Shown: positions 10,631-24,552, numbered from the stretch's first letter. The stretch: 64,000 nt of DNA from Eunapius fragilis (GCA_963681505.1 OY811974.1:4953501-5017500), one strand, 5' to 3'. Notes: generated by a model not told the origin, from the letters alone. Numbers and translations: made by a program.

Positions 10631-12127
10631 AATCAACTATGCTCATCTGTGCAGAGTGAATGGAGTATAAAGAGGAGACCAAACACAAAGAAAGGACCAG
10701 GCAGAGGCAAGGAATCAGACAGAGACAAGGGACCAGGCAGAGACAAGCCAGCAGGCAGAGACAAGGGACCATGTAGAGACAAGGGACCAGACAGAGACAA
10801 GGGACCAGGCAGAGACAAGGGACCATTTAGAGAGAAGGGACTAGACAGAGACAAGGGACCAGACAGAGACAAGGGACCAGGCAGAGACAAGGGACCAGAC
10901 AGAGACAAAGGACCAGACAGAGACAAGGGACCAGACAGTGACAAGGGACCAGTTAGAGACAAGGGACCAGGCAGAGACATGAAACCAGACAGAGACATGG
11001 GACCAGGCAGAGACATGGGACCAGGCAGAGACATGGGACCAGACAGAGAAAAGGGACCAGACAGAGACAAGGGAACAGACAGAGACAAGGGACCAGGCAG
11101 AGACAAGGGACCAGACAGAGACAAGGGACCAGACAGAGACAAGGGACCAGACAGAGACAAGGGACCAGGCAGAGACAAGGGACCAGACAGAGACAAGGGA
11201 CCAGACAGAGACAAGAGACTAGGCAGAGAAACGGGACCTCTTAGAGACAAGGGACCAGATACAGACAAAGGACCGGGCAGAGACAAGGAACCACCAGACA
11301 GAGACAAGGGACCAGACAGAGACAAGGGAACAGACAGAGACATGGGACCAAACAGAGACAAGGGACCAGACAGAGACAAGGGACCAGACAGAGACAAGGG
11401 ACCAGACAGAGACAAGGGACCAGGCAGAGACAAGGGACTAGACAGAGACAAGGGACCAGGCAGAGACAAGGGACCAGACAGAGACAAGGGACCAGACAGA
11501 GACAAGGGACCAGACAGAGACAAGGGACCAGGCAGAGACAAGGGACCAGGCAGAGACAAGAGACTAGGCAGAGAAAAGGGACCTCTTAGAGACAAGGGAC
11601 CAGACACAGACAAAGGACTGGGCAGAGACAAGGAACCACCAGACAGAGACAAGGGACCAGACAGAGACAAGGGACCAGACAGAGACATGGGACCAGATAG
11701 AGACAAGGGACCAGACAGAGACAAGGGACCAGGCAGAGACAAGGGACCAGACAGAGACAAGAGACTAGGCAGAGAAAAGGGACCTCTTAGAGACAAGGGA
11801 CCAGACACAGACAAAGGACTGGGCAGAGACAAGGAGCCACCAGACAGAGACAAGGGACCAGACAGAGACAAGGGACCAGACAGAGACATGGGACCAGATA
11901 GAGACAAGGGACCAGACAGAGAGAAGGGACCAGACAGAGACAAGGGACCAGACAGAGACAAGGGGCCAGGCAGAGACAATGGACTAGACAGAGACAAGGG
12001 ACCAGGCAGAGAAAAGAAATCTAGAAAAGACAGGAAACCAGATGGAGACAAAAGAAAAAAGGGGGCAGACAAGGTACATGATATGTTATGGGAGGAGGAT
12101 GATAATATGGATTATTGTGATGATTAA
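10631..12127 (+). CDS. Terminal exon of coiled-coil gene A: charged hexapeptide-repeat domain
   Basis: A TATTTTAG acceptor opens a frame of about 498 codons that begins [16 protein letters not shown] and ends at a TAA. Most of it is a run of about 70 copies of (K/R)GP(D/G)RD, encoded by an 18-bp repeat. The tail then becomes [12 protein letters not shown] and ends acidic ([11 protein letters not shown]). Nearly all K/R and D alternate, so the chain is highly charged, disordered and close to neutral overall. Substitutions ([16 protein letters not shown]) and rare one-codon variants keep the frame open throughout, which suggests selection or recent expansion. A homologous but decayed exon with the same first residues (NHQLCSS) lies at 50839-52332. 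Upstream are coiled-coil exons and downstream is a receptor gene. Function is unknown. Confidence 0.7.
   Translation, partial: NQLCSSVQSEWSIKRRPNTKKGPGRGKESDRDKGPGRDKPAGRDKGPCRDKGPDRDKGPGRDKGPFREKGLDRDKGPDRDKGPGRDKGPDRDKGPDRDKGPDSDKGPVRDKGPGRDMKPDRDMGPGRDMGPGRDMGPDREKGPDRDKGTDRDKGPGRDKGPDRDKGPDRDKGPDRDKGPGRDKGPDRDKGPDRDKRLGRETGPLRDKGPDTDKGPGRDKEPPDRDKGPDRDKGTDRDMGPNRDKGPDRDKGPDRDKGPDRDKGPGRDKGLDRDKGPGRDKGPDRDKGPDRDKGPDRDKGPGRDKGPGRDKRLGREKGPLRDKGPDTDKGLGRDKEPPDRDKGPDRDKGPDRDMGPDRDKGPDRDKGPGRDKGPDRDKRLGREKGPLRDKGPDTDKGLGRDKEPPDRDKGPDRDKGPDRDMGPDRDKGPDREKGPDRDKGPDRDKGPGRDNGLDRDKGPGREKKSRKDRKPDGDKRKKGADKVHDMLWEEDDNMDYCDD
10692..12010. repeat. 18-bp coding tandem repeat, about 70 units
   Basis: The consensus unit is GACAAGGGACCAGACAGA. 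Longer blocks also repeat: the stretch from AGACTAGGCAGAGAAAAGGG through AAGGA(A/G)CCACCAGACAGA occurs three times (about 11215, 11565 and 11763), showing higher-order duplication. The reverse strand is open as well (GPLSLS repeats), which I treat as a by-product. Confidence 0.95.
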
Positions 12128-13113
12128 TCATGTGATACAGGTATGTGATGTGATGATATACGTCTACAGTTGTTGTAGTTTTTATATTGAATGAATTGAG
12201 TACAATCTTTTAAATAATCTTCTGTTGAATACAAGGGTCACTTATTCTATGTATAATTGTGAAGGGGTTCCCATTTCTACCTGACACTGACACAACCAAT
12301 TTCATACTTCATCAACTTCCATGGAGGTAGAAGTTGACATGTTGTTTTAAACCTGCACTATCAGTAAAAAAGCATGTTAAGTAGCCCATTTTATTATGCT
12401 TTTGTTCACTGTCAGATAATGGATGATTAACTAATGAAGTATTAAAATCATTCTGTAAAAGAAGAGATCACAAACATACAGGCTAGGATTGGATGGCAAA
12501 AGTGTTTTAAACAAATGTGGTAGTAAGCAATCAAAGAGCATTGAGCACACAAAGTAAGTATAATTGTATTTCAGTTTTCCATTTCACTTTAACCTTGTTG
12601 ATGCTACTGTCTTCCAATCCTGTAATGCTACCAACTCTATGTGTTTAGAACTTGCTGATCAATTATCTCAATGTTGATAGCCTGGGTACTTGTAGCCTAT
12701 AATAGGTTCACTCGTTATCGACCACATAATTTCGAGCTACACTATATAATAAATGGAAATACCTATGCCTTCTATGGGCATGCAGAACACAAAACATAGT
12801 AGTACAATATTATATTTGTGTAGTGATGTTTGTTATTCATGTCTGAACATACATTTAGTTGGAATCCATAGAAACCCTTTTAGTACTTTCAATGCTGGGC
12901 ATACATGATGTTTCTTGCTCTAGTGTGTGTTGGATTATGTAAGGTTTTAAGTAATTTCATTATCATGCATTATCGTATTGTAAAGGTGGCACTATTTAGA
13001 GAAAGAGGACAGTGCAAGCTCCTTTCTTGCTATGATTATGCACCCCCTAACCATTGTAATGCTCAATATTATATTTTTTCCAGAAACCTGTATATCCTTA
13101 CCCATGCCAAGTG
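12128..13113. other. Intergenic spacer between the two genes of module A
   Basis: It is AT-rich, with no exon I can support apart from the one beginning at 13114. It includes the likely 3' untranslated region of the charged-repeat gene and the promoter or 5' exon of the receptor. Confidence 0.5.
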
Positions 13114-16100
13114 ATGGTGCCTCTGGTGTTATTTTTGCTGATCATCAGTAAGTACATGTATGCTGTGTTGTATTTCATACGGACGCCTTGTGCTCCAGAT
13201 TTTACCTACATGTAATTGAATGTACATTGTTATGCTTATAATTTCAAAGATCAACTCAAACCACTTGAAAAACTTAGAACTATTATTTGTAAATACATTT
13301 ATATGTAAAATTCAAAATCGATGCAAAGTTGAAGTCATGATTCATGCAGCTTTAGTTAATGCTGTGTCCTGCAATTAATTGCCATAATTTTGTGAAAATC
13401 GTTTGCTCATTATGGGGTATAAGTTGTTAAGGACATTCCATGTTAATAACATACATGTAGATCTGCTCCCCAGAACATAGGACATTTGTAGAGTAATAAG
13501 GAAATGTATAGACCACACCTGAACAAGTCAATGGTCAAACTATAGAACTCGTAACTTTTCAAATTTCTTGTCTACAAGCCAGCCTAATTTATAATAGAAG
13601 ATGGTAACTGTGCGACCCATACGAGCTTAGGCTGAAATTAAAAATTAATAGTCAACACTGATAAATATTTGCTGCCTTCTTTCTGTTTATTTCCATCTCT
13701 AGGTGCTGGTAGTGTTGTCATCTCACCATCAAATGACTATACAACATTTGAGAACAATACATCAAACTTTACCTTCAATTGTTCTGGAAATGGTACAGTA
13801 TTGTTCTGGACAGTGGATGGGTACTCATCTGGTGCACCATATGTACTCAATAAAGGAATACAGCCTACACCCTACGTTGTATCACCAGATGGACCTACTG
13901 TATCCTCTCAGCTCATTGTTCCCACCACCGAAGCTAACAGAAACATTACAGTGATCTGTACAGTGCTGGATGCATCATATCAGCTTCAGTCAAGTAATCC
14001 AGTGAGGTTCACTCTGCAAGGTACATGTACTGTAGTATATTTTGCTCATGTATTGATTGAAACGTATGCAGTGCTCGACACGTATAGACCTAAATTTTTA
14101 AAGTTTTATGGTTATTTGGCACTTTTGAACCATACAATTGCTAGAGATGTAAACTTCATTTTCAGTATCTCCTATCATTTTTACTGCTTTTAATATTTGT
14201 TATTACAATGTATGTGTAAATAGCATGGTAATCAAGTAAACGACTTTGGTTTAAACCAGTGACACATTGTGCCCTGAAGGAATGTACAGCACGCGCACTG
14301 TAGTTAACAACAGTTGTTTTTACTGAATACTATCATGCAGTCAATTTGATTGAGCTTTAACTATTGCTAGTCATTAAGATTGGTCCAGTTGTAGGTGTTT
14401 ATGAGGTTCCTTCATGTTTGCAATAATTCTTAACAATTTAATTGATACAAAATCTTAGGGGTATCCATATATTTCTAATATATTTATAGCACATTTGTAA
14501 CACTTAAATAATTGATTAAAAGCTAAAAGGCCTCATTTTAAAGTGATGGAATTATTATTATTTTGTACATCTATTATCGATAGTAAATGGGACATCACAT
14601 TAACGGTGTGTATGGTATTGTGATTTTAAACGTGGATGTTGGCTCTTGAATGTAAACCTTTTGAACATTGTGTATTGAGTGTACTGGTTCTTTTCAGAAC
14701 CAATCACTTTGCAAACTTACCCATGAGTTCTTTTATTACCGATCAAACGTGGCAATCTGCTTTTATTAGTAGCCGTTACAGTGCATGCTTGGTGAAAAAA
14801 AAAATCTAATATCTATCTTTCTATCTAATATACAACGCAATGCAACCTTAGAATTACAGAAACTGTTCTCATGAGCACATGCCACGACTATGTGGAATTG
14901 ATCCTTCTGTTATGTTTGAAGTAAATACTTCAATTGTGATTAGTTGATGAAGCAAGTAAAAAATGCAATAAGTAAATAAAAACATTCTCTCTGAGAAAGT
15001 TGGTGGGATATAGGTTTTGCAGGCAAATACATGTAGTATACTGGTGTAAAAAGCAAGGAAACGAGTTTTATCAAAAGGAACAATCATATTTAGCACACTT
15101 CAACTAAGGCATATGCTGTTTCTGTGCTAAATATAGGACTATTACATTTTCTCTGCTGATAAAACTTGTTTCCTTGCTTTTTACACCAGTATACTATTTG
15201 CCTGCAAAACCTATTCCCACCAACTTTCTCATAGAGAATGTTTTTATTTACTTGTTTCCTTAATTTTCTAAACACCCAAATCACTGTTACATCGAAAGGT
15301 TTCCCCCCTTTCATTAAACTGATTTAATTCAATCCAGACGTATTGTGAAAATTTTCTAGGTACTTTTGCTTAATTAGACTTGATAAGACCGTGTATAGGC
15401 TTTTAGGCTTTTGTGTATCAAAGCCTAACATCGACTATGGCGAGTCCTCCAGCAAATTCTAAAGCTATTGGTGCAATTTTCATTGGCTTAAAAGTATTCC
15501 TGTCCCGAGTTATGAGTTCCCAAGAAGCAGAAGCAGAAGCAGAAGACAACCCGCCCATTATTTCTAGAAGGGGAACGAGGACAGCAGTATTTTTCGTTCT
15601 CGACAACCATGCGGTTCTACGACGTGAAACAAAAACTAAACTACTCAGTTTTGACTTCTAGATCGATTGCCGCAACAAGTTAGACGATCCGATCGTCGAG
15701 AGCGAAGCTACGGTAGGGTCGCGGGATTTTAATTAAATTTATAGTCGGGTCAAACCCCATATGGAAGTCTCTAGCGAGACTTCCGATACTGATTTTCAAA
15801 TGTAAACATCCACATGCACATGGCCTTTTTTTCTTTGACAATGCCCCATCCATCACACATTTAAAAGGCTGATGATCAGCTTAAAGCCACGAGAATGAAT
15901 GTAGGACCTGGCTGTAAACAACCTAGTTTGAGAGACACTGTATGGAATTGACAAGTGTGAAGAATGGTTCTTCGGGATGGAAAGCCCAAATTTATGCAGG
16001 AAAGGGATGTAAACACAAATAGGGGCAAAGTTAAGCTGATTTCCAGTTTTCTGTCAGCAGAAGACAATCATTGCCTAAACTAAATACGACTGTGTATTAA

Positions 16101-18706
16101 ACTCAATTGAATGGGGTTTGCTGTCACTCAAAATAATACACATGGGCATCTGCTTATGGCACAGTTACCAAGTCGTGTTGGAAAGCTTTTCAAAGGAACT
16201 AATAAATAATATATTTGAAGTTATGAATGTCTCACAAACCAAAGTTGTTAATGTCATTACCATGTGTTGTTTACACTTAATAACAAGCACAAACCTTACA
16301 TGTATGTACAAATGATCGGAGATTCTGAAAATGAGAAAATAATGAATTTTACATGTATGTGTTGATACATGTAACTGATTCCCCCCCCCCCCCCCCCCAT
16401 CCCTCCTCCCTCCCTCTAGGCATCCTTCCTCCACCACAGCAGTTCAATGTTAGTTCAACCAACACTACCATAGTGGTCTCCTGGGTTGCACCACCATCTC
16501 TTGAACTTTCGACCCCTCCCACTATATCTCATTATGTACTTGGTAACAATGTCACCAACATTACAAAGACCATCAGTAATCCACCTGGATGCAGGCCTAA
16601 TGTGTCTTGTAATTCATCACTTGATCTTAGTGACCCTTTATTAGTGATACATAATGGATCCTATGGAGAGCAAAATACAACCATCTTGGACTATAATGGT
16701 ACAATTCAGTTTACATTGTTTGCTGTCAATGGGGCTGGAGATGGAAACTCAACCACCTGTATCTACATACCTCCAAAGAGGAAGCTGACATGTTAGTTTA
16801 CACTAAGTTAATATTCCATTATTCAGGAGGGTGGAACACATGTGGAATGTATATCCACCCCATCACATGCTTGTGCATGCACCTAATGTTCTTACTGTAT
16901 TGAAATGTAAGGTGTACATGTATTTTAGGACACCCAGATGTACAGAAATGAGATGTAATATTTTCTCTCTCCTATTGCAATAGCCCAGATCCCTCCTACA
17001 AGCCCAACAGTACAGACAACAAGAAATATATCTAACATTTCGGATAACCCTAGCGCACCTACTCAAAAATTACCTACTAATGGTTAGATTTATTTTCTTG
17101 TGTTTTGGTATTTAATTAAATTTGTCTTGTTTTTTTTAGGAATAATTGCTTTAGTAACAACGCTCTCAGTTACAGTGATGATAGCTGCAGTTGTCATGGT
17201 GATAGCTATACTGGTCATATATATCAGGAGGAGGAAAGGTAAGTCATAGCTAACGTAGCATATATGCCATCACATGTGTACTTATCATCATGCAGCTTCT
17301 GGGATGATTACATCTCATAATAATCCACCTGAAAATAACATATATGTTCGATCATCTGATGTCATAGGTAAGTCATTGCTGTTACACTGCATGTCATTTA
17401 TTCCATTCAAAATGTTCCCATAATATCAATCTGATTGGATGAAGATCCATGTTTTGTTCCTGTGCTGCACCTTCAAAGAAACAATGATCAGAGTAACCAA
17501 AATGGCTCACTGCCATATCAAAATAAGGTTAGACTACACTGTATATACATTTATGCACATGTACTTTATTTCACATAATATATGGGTTGAAAAAGGACTT
17601 AGTGCTTAAATTATTTCACATTCAAAGAGACAGCAATGTCCATTGCATCTTTTTTCTTACACACTGGAAATTAGTCTATCCATCATGTAATTACAGTGGC
17701 CTGAATTTTGTATTATGTGTACATCTCAATTGCATGCATCAATTTTGATGCTCCTTCCTGGAATATGCTCTAGGTCCCTCTTCCCTGCCTTGACTCAATA
17801 TAAATTGATGCCTGGACGAACCAAATGGTTCACAGCTGTCTACAAGAGAATAGCATCATAATTGCAGGGAAATAAAAACAAGAACCCTGTTTTTCCTCAC
17901 TTTTATGATGACAATGCAAACAGAGTTTTTCTTTACTCCGCTCAGCGATCGTGTGTCTTTGAGGGACCAGGTCTGCTAAAAAGATTTATAATCGTCTGTT
18001 TTATATAGCTTGTTATATTTGTACAGTCTAAATTTTTCTGTAAAAAAGAAGGCTTTCAAATAAAATGATGAAATGGGTATCTGTATTTCTATGATAGATT
18101 TACCAATATGATCCTAAATAAAAGGGAGACTGATTGTGCATGCAATGTGTTTCATTCCAGCCAAGCATGATGCACCAGTTGGGGGGTGTTGCATACAATT
18201 TAACAAAGTTCATGGATTCAATTGTAGGCTATCAGTATGGATGTATGCTTATTTGAAATACTTATGCTGTATCATTTCCAGCAATAATATTGCCAGGGAT
18301 GGAAGTACTGGTAATACTGAACCTAAATATTTTTAACAGTGTGATTCATCTTATAGAAAATATGCATAGAGCTGTGATAATCTTTAATTTCATAGTATTT
18401 AAAATTCACAAATTTATCTATTCTATGAACAGCAATATCTATATTGAAACTGTCACTGATTTTATTCCACTTCACGCTTACCTTTCATAAGTACTTTAGT
18501 TGAACAATGAATTACTTTTTATTTCAACACTGGGGTCTCTGCATGTACACATGTACTCTAAATGTACACTTCCTCTTCAACAGGAAGCTCCATGTGAACT
18601 AAATGGAGGTTCAAGCTTGGGTCCACAACCACCTGAACAGTCACCCTCACCTCCTGAACAGTCGCCCTCACCTCCCATGACTCCTGATGACACAGGAGAG
18701 GAATGA
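13114..18706 (+). CDS. Single-pass receptor with Ig-like and fibronectin type III domains
   Basis: The exons chain in phase 1. 13114-13147 is a signal peptide (MVPLVLFLLII). 13703-14020 is an Ig-like domain with the core FNCSG...LFWTVDG...ITVICTV (Cys, Trp, Cys) and several N-glycan sites. 16420-16791 is an FnIII domain (PPPQQFNVSS...VVSWVAPP...HYVL...FAVNGAGDG). 16984-17082 is a Ser/Thr/Pro stalk. 17140-17238 is a hydrophobic helix of about 24 residues ending IYIRRRK, the stop-transfer signal. 17296-17367 is cytoplasmic (IYVRSSDVI). 17479-17527 carries SLPYQNK in one frame. 18584-18706 is a proline-rich tail with PPEQSPSPP repeats, then TGA. The protein should sit in the plasma membrane with a short SH3-ligand-like tail. 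The junction into 17479 is off by one base for the SLPYQNK frame, so the tail is uncertain. A second copy starts at 53661. Confidence 0.8.
14970..15255. mobile_element. Foldback element, family H, copy 1
   Basis: It is a near-complete hairpin. The outer ends are AAGTAAATAAAAACATTCTC and the complement, then GAAAGTTGGTGG, then GGTGTAAAAAGCAAGGAAAC, then TAGCACA near the loop. Arm-specific blocks are TTTTGCAGGCAAATA and TTTTATCA. The left arm has an extra CATGTAGTA-like insertion. It lies in the large intron between the Ig and FnIII exons of receptor A. Confidence 0.9.
15413..15790 (+). repeat. Dispersed repeat with a short open frame
   Basis: Positions 15487-15790 match 62690-62998 in the opposite orientation (TGTTCCTATCCCGAGTTATG, TTTTGACTTCTAG(A/T)TCGATTGC, and the TCTAGCGA region). 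An 82-codon frame (15413-15661) with an EAEAEAED run is open here, but the other copy does not keep the frame. I read it as a non-autonomous mobile element rather than a gene. A family H hairpin lies nearby in both places. Confidence 0.5.
15791..16419. other. Intron sequence of receptor A
   Basis: No feature stands out except a C-rich run at about 16381-16398, directly upstream of the CTCTAG acceptor of the FnIII exon. There it lengthens the polypyrimidine tract. Confidence 0.55.
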
Positions 18707-18867
18707 TGGACAGAATGGAGACATGATATGCTGCTACAATATGCTAATTAATGTTATAGACGATTCATATTAATGGTTTTGCTCTTTACCGTGCTCATTG
18801 AATGTGCATACTAATTGATTTGGTTTTGAAAAATCTGCATATTAGGCTTTAGGCTTATTGCTAGCGT

Positions 18868-18906
18868 GAGCGTCTGATGTTGCCAACTTGGCAACATCAG
18901 ACGCTC
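18868..18906. repeat. Perfect 39-bp palindrome
   Basis: GAGCGTCTGATGTTGCCAA and its exact complement are separated by a single C. It lies about 160 bases after the receptor A stop codon. It could fold as a 19-bp stem in DNA or RNA. No element ends were recognised around it. Confidence 0.9.
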
Positions 18907-19490
18907 TCTATCTCTCCTCCTTACCAGTAACCATGTACCTTTTTTCATCATCAGGAACTACGGTAGTATAGGAATTGACCCGTACCCGGGTCGTTAAACA
19001 AGAATCTTGTACGTGTCCTTTACCCATTTGAAGGCTAACCGTTGTCCTTATGATTAATCTTATCTAGCTGCACAGGTTGTGGTACGCGTATAGCCGTCGT
19101 ATAGAAACAACTAAACAAAAAAGCGGTGCAAGCTAATAATAATTGATACTATTGTACCAATTTTGTAGCTGCGACTCGACTTTCTGCACTGTATTGAGGC
19201 AGGCTCACTAAGGCCACTAAGACTTCGAATTGCAAAATTGGTTCGAAGTGGATGCGGGCGGGCGGCCATTTTCATTTCATTACAGGAAGTAACGTTTCAA
19301 ATGTTTTTGCAGCATCTTTCTGAGCCATATTTTTCTTAAGATCCCTTAATTAATTGTGAGCGAAGGTTGCTTTCAATTCGTAATTTTCTACTCAAAGCCT
19401 GTTGTTGCTTGTGATTGTCATGCTTTCTGTTTAAAATAGTTTGAAACTTTTGCTTCAGCACCTTCTTTGAAATCCAAATCTCTTTTACTT
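18907..19490. other. Spacer, less AT-rich, no exon recognised
   Basis: A TACCCGGGTCGTTAAAC stretch and several CpG-containing segments are present. On the minus strand an open frame reading SKRDLDFKEGAEAKVSNYF at about 19410-19500 may continue the gene at 19491-19943 after a one-base frame change. Confidence 0.4.
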
Positions 19491-19943
19491 TCAATTGTCT
19501 GCATAGACATTGTTCACAGTGGGTCTTAGCTTCCGTGAGATGGAACTACTTGGCTTGTCAACTACTGGACACAATGAGGTAAAAGTATGAGGTGCTGAAA
19601 GGATTTGAGTTGGAAGGATGAATTGCTCATCTAAGAGCTTAATCATGGCATCCCAATTCCGATCTAGATGCTTCTTGATTGTTTTTATTGTGTCTGTGAA
19701 ACGTTGTATTGACCTCTGTAAGACATCCATGTTCACAAATGCTCCAGCTTGTAGAGAAGCCACTTTTTTGGCAGTGCCTGAAATGCTTCTATTTGTGTCA
19801 TTTGTATATAGGTACATCACCAATCCTTTTCTTAGTACTGCAGCCTGTAGAGTATTGTCATCACTCATATCACTTCTGAATTCGTCAAGATGCTTGATAA
19901 AATCAGCAGCAGTCTTCATCCTAATGTACAAAATGGCACACAT
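19491..19943 (-). CDS. Unknown helical protein, probable exon or pseudogene
   Basis: This is an open frame of 150 codons whose composition looks like protein, not repeat: TAADFIKHLDEFRSDMSDD, then KKVASLQAGAFVNMD, DTIKTIKKHLDRNWDAM and KLLDEQFILP. A better start may be the ATG at about 19919 (MKTAADF), because TTGTACATTAG just upstream on this strand is a good acceptor. No domain is recognised. It ends near a frame change, after which SKRDLDFKEG continues in another frame. It could be a host gene or the N-terminal region of a transposon protein. It lies downstream of and opposite to receptor A. Confidence 0.45.
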   Translation of the reverse strand: MCAILYIRMKTAADFIKHLDEFRSDMSDDNTLQAAVLRKGLVMYLYTNDTNRSISGTAKKVASLQAGAFVNMDVLQRSIQRFTDTIKTIKKHLDRNWDAMIKLLDEQFILPTQILSAPHTFTSLCPVVDKPSSSISRKLRPTVNNVYADN

Positions 19944-20597
19944 TTGACGATTTGTTTACAACGTCTACATATGTTTTTACTTTGCGACCGTAAAGTAAGT
20001 CAATATAATTGGCCTGGGGACTAGGCTTGAAATGATAACCTTGTTTAAAAAGTACCTTGGGCATCGGTTGTAAATTACAGAATTCTAATCCCTAGTACTG
20101 TTGCATTAGCCATAAAACAATCTCAACTAAATAGTTGCGCCGCTCGAAGATTAAGGTACACTCTAATTAGAGCTTTAATGTGCTCGATATTATTACAAAG
20201 AGCGTATATCCAGTGCAAACACGAAAGCCATTTGATAACACCTTGGGCATCGTCTGAAGTCCATGAAAAAAGAAATGCCAGTAGATTATAACCTTTGGAA
20301 CCTGTTTATTAAAACTCTGTCCCCGCCGCTCAACACATACAAAAGTTTTGCAGAATATGAAAATCAACCATTATTTCAGAGCGCCAGAAATATTGAACAA
20401 GTCTAGTTTTCTAGGTTTTGACTGCACCAAGGCTTAGATAATTTAGTATCTTATCTGAAAAGCACAGCAGAGTCCTCACTTGCAACCGAACAAATACAAA
20501 CTAGCCTTCGCTTCTATATCCCGTACAACTTCAATTCGTCACTTCCGTCACAATTTTTACGGTTACCACTTTTTCGGTACACGTACGTCAAATATTA
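19944..20597. other. Spacer with no supported feature
   Basis: This is AT-rich sequence with no open frame of convincing composition. It contains two CTTGGGCATCG motifs about 180 bases apart (near 20057 and 20241) that suggest an old local duplication. Confidence 0.4.
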
Positions 20598-20862
20598 ATA
20601 GGATTTGAAGCAATGGTGGTGTATAAAAAGGAAGGAAACAAGGGTCTAATAATAAGAAAAATGGAATAGTCCTATATTTAGCACATTTCTATACATGTAT
20701 ATAGGATATAGTATGTTGTTCGTGTGCTAAATATATACGACTATTCCATTTTTTCTTATTATTTCTTATTATTAGACCCTTGTTTCCTTCCTTTTAACAC
20801 CACCATTGCCTTCAAATCCTATATGCCACCAACTTTCTCATAGAGAATGTTTTTTTTATTTC
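20598..20862. mobile_element. Foldback element, family H, copy 2 (left end truncated)
   Basis: The arms share TAGGATTTGAAG, GGTGGTGT, AAAGGAAGGAAACAAGG and TAGCACA. The arm-specific block is GGTCTAATAATAAGAAA, present in both arms. The right outer end (AACTTTCTCATAGAGAATG) is present. The left outer end is missing, and the right arm has an extra duplicated AATAATAAGAAA. Confidence 0.88.
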
Positions 20863-22223
20863 TAATAGTGGAGGTAAAAGTGTGAGTGTACCAAGCAGAA
20901 TGGAGAGTAGGTGGTTTGCACTTGTGTATGTGTGTGTGTTTGTTTGTTTGTGTGAGTGGGTGTGTTTGTGCATGCATGCCTGTGTGCATAAGTGTGCATT
21001 CTTGTAGTGCAGGCTCACATCTAGTAAGTGTGCTCATAGCAACATGAGACAACAGGGAAATTTTACAAAGCAGAGGCCAGTTCTGTGTATGTGTGTGTGC
21101 ATGTGTGTGTGTGTGATCAATGACTGCCAAAGCCATTTTAATGTGTACATATGCACACGTTTGTGATTGAAGCATGACTCCTGTGTGTGTACATGAATGT
21201 GCGTGCATGTGCATGTGGGTTTGTGTGCATGTGTGTGTGTGCATGTGCATGCATATGTTTAAAAGTGCAAAAGGCAACAAGAAGACCTGTTGGTAATTGC
21301 CAGAGCAAGGAAACACAAATTTACACAAACAATAAACATGTGACTGCAGTTGCAAGTGTATGCTAGTGCTTGTGTGTGGTGTGTATGTGTGTGCATGCAT
21401 AAACGTGCACATTGATACACAAGACAATTTAGACAAAGATACGGCTCCAATATAAATACAAAAGAGAAACATGTGATGAATAGATGACAGCTAAAAACAA
21501 TGTTTGTATGTGGGTCGACAATTAGGAAATAAAATAGCAAAGCATTGATGTTGATGCGTGAATGACTGACTGCCCATGGTGTGTGTGTACATGTGTGTGT
21601 GTGTATGTGTGTGCATGTGTATGTATAAGTGCACATTGCAACACTAAATTCCCAGCTAAATATAAATTCTAGCCTGGAGTATCTTCTGGGAAAACCTCAC
21701 TTTCATTCTACCCTGAGCCTAAATGTCTGGGAAAGCCTTGCCTCCGTTTAACTCATTCCCTCACTTTCGGTCACACCCCATCTAACACACTGTCCCCAAA
21801 ATATTGACACTTGGTATGGTTGCAGGTCACACATGTATATATAAAGGATGGTAGGGGTGGGCTGCAATCACTCCAGCTAAATGCCAGCTGCATTGCTTAC
21901 CATGGCTGTACTTATAAATGTATTGCTACAGGTGTTATTGTTTATACATCAATGGCAGGTAGCACCCTTTTGGTATCTACCCTGGCCTAACCACCTTACC
22001 TTGACCAGTGTCACGGTGTGGGCTGACCAAATGGTAACCTTGGTTCCAGTCACACTCAGGGTAGGGGGACAGCACACCCACAGTCGCCTGACCCCTTTTG
22101 GGCAAACAATCAACTATGCCAAGCACACCGCCAATTGGAAACTAAGCACGAGGAAGCATTCTGACAGAATTAAATGACACCAATTGCTCTGATCTGAGGT
22201 TGTATATGAATGTGAGTGTGTGC

Positions 22224-22254
<31 letters not shown>

Positions 22255-22403
22255 ACTTATGGATTTTATTTTGTATGGATATTATTTTGTAGAACCAAAT
22301 ATAATTGGTTCACCAATGAAGATAAAAGAGGTTTTAGTAGGCCAATGAGAGTACTGCATGTTGGTAAATACATGTAGCTACAAGGGGGTGCATGTTTGAT
22401 ATA
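20863..22403. other. TG-rich microsatellite region, no gene supported
   Basis: Several interrupted (TG)n tracts occur (about 20925-20965, 21080-21115, 21185-21250, 21370-21400, 21580-21620, 22205-22255), spaced by unique sequence. Long reverse-strand frames rich in HTHTH come from these repeats. Around 21660-22180 the sequence is more complex (TTCATTCTACCCTGAGCC, CAGTCGCCTGACCCC) and might be an old repeat, but I see no defining ends. Confidence 0.5.
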
Positions 22404-22665
22404 CCGTAAAGTACCACGAATAAGCTCCCCCCCCTCCGCCCCCACCGAAAAAAATTGTCTCGCGTTTAAACGAGCGTATCTTCGTAATCATGAACGCAGC
22501 TGCGTGCCGTTCTTTAAAATCCTGTTGGAGTACCATTCCTTTCCTGAAATGTGGAAACAGGTACGCGGAAGCGTTAACCATTACGAAGATACGCTCGTTT
22601 AAACACGAGCCATTTTTTTTTCGATGGGGGCGGAGGGGGGGGAGCTTATTCGTGGTACTTTACGG
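22404..22665. mobile_element. TA-flanked MITE, family C, copy 1
   Basis: It has terminal inverted repeats of CCGTAAAGTACCACGAATAA followed by GCTCC and a C/G-rich run, flanked by TA on both sides. Inner inverted repeats of CGTTTAAACGAGCGTATC plus TTCGTAAT surround a core of about 90 bp. The TA target duplication suggests mobilisation by a Tc1/mariner-type or pogo-type transposase. A second copy lies in opposite orientation at 51215-51477. Confidence 0.9.

Positions 22666-24552
<1,887 letters not shown>

Noticed and set aside
10633-12072. 479-codon minus-strand ORF of GPLSLS repeats
   Set aside because: It mirrors the plus-strand repeat. The plus frame has an acceptor, a non-repeat start and tail, and a homologous exon at 50.8 kb; the minus frame has none.
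20819-21636. Minus-strand ORFs rich in HTHTH and CTHTH
   Set aside because: They run through TG/CA microsatellites and a hairpin end; composition is explained by repeats.
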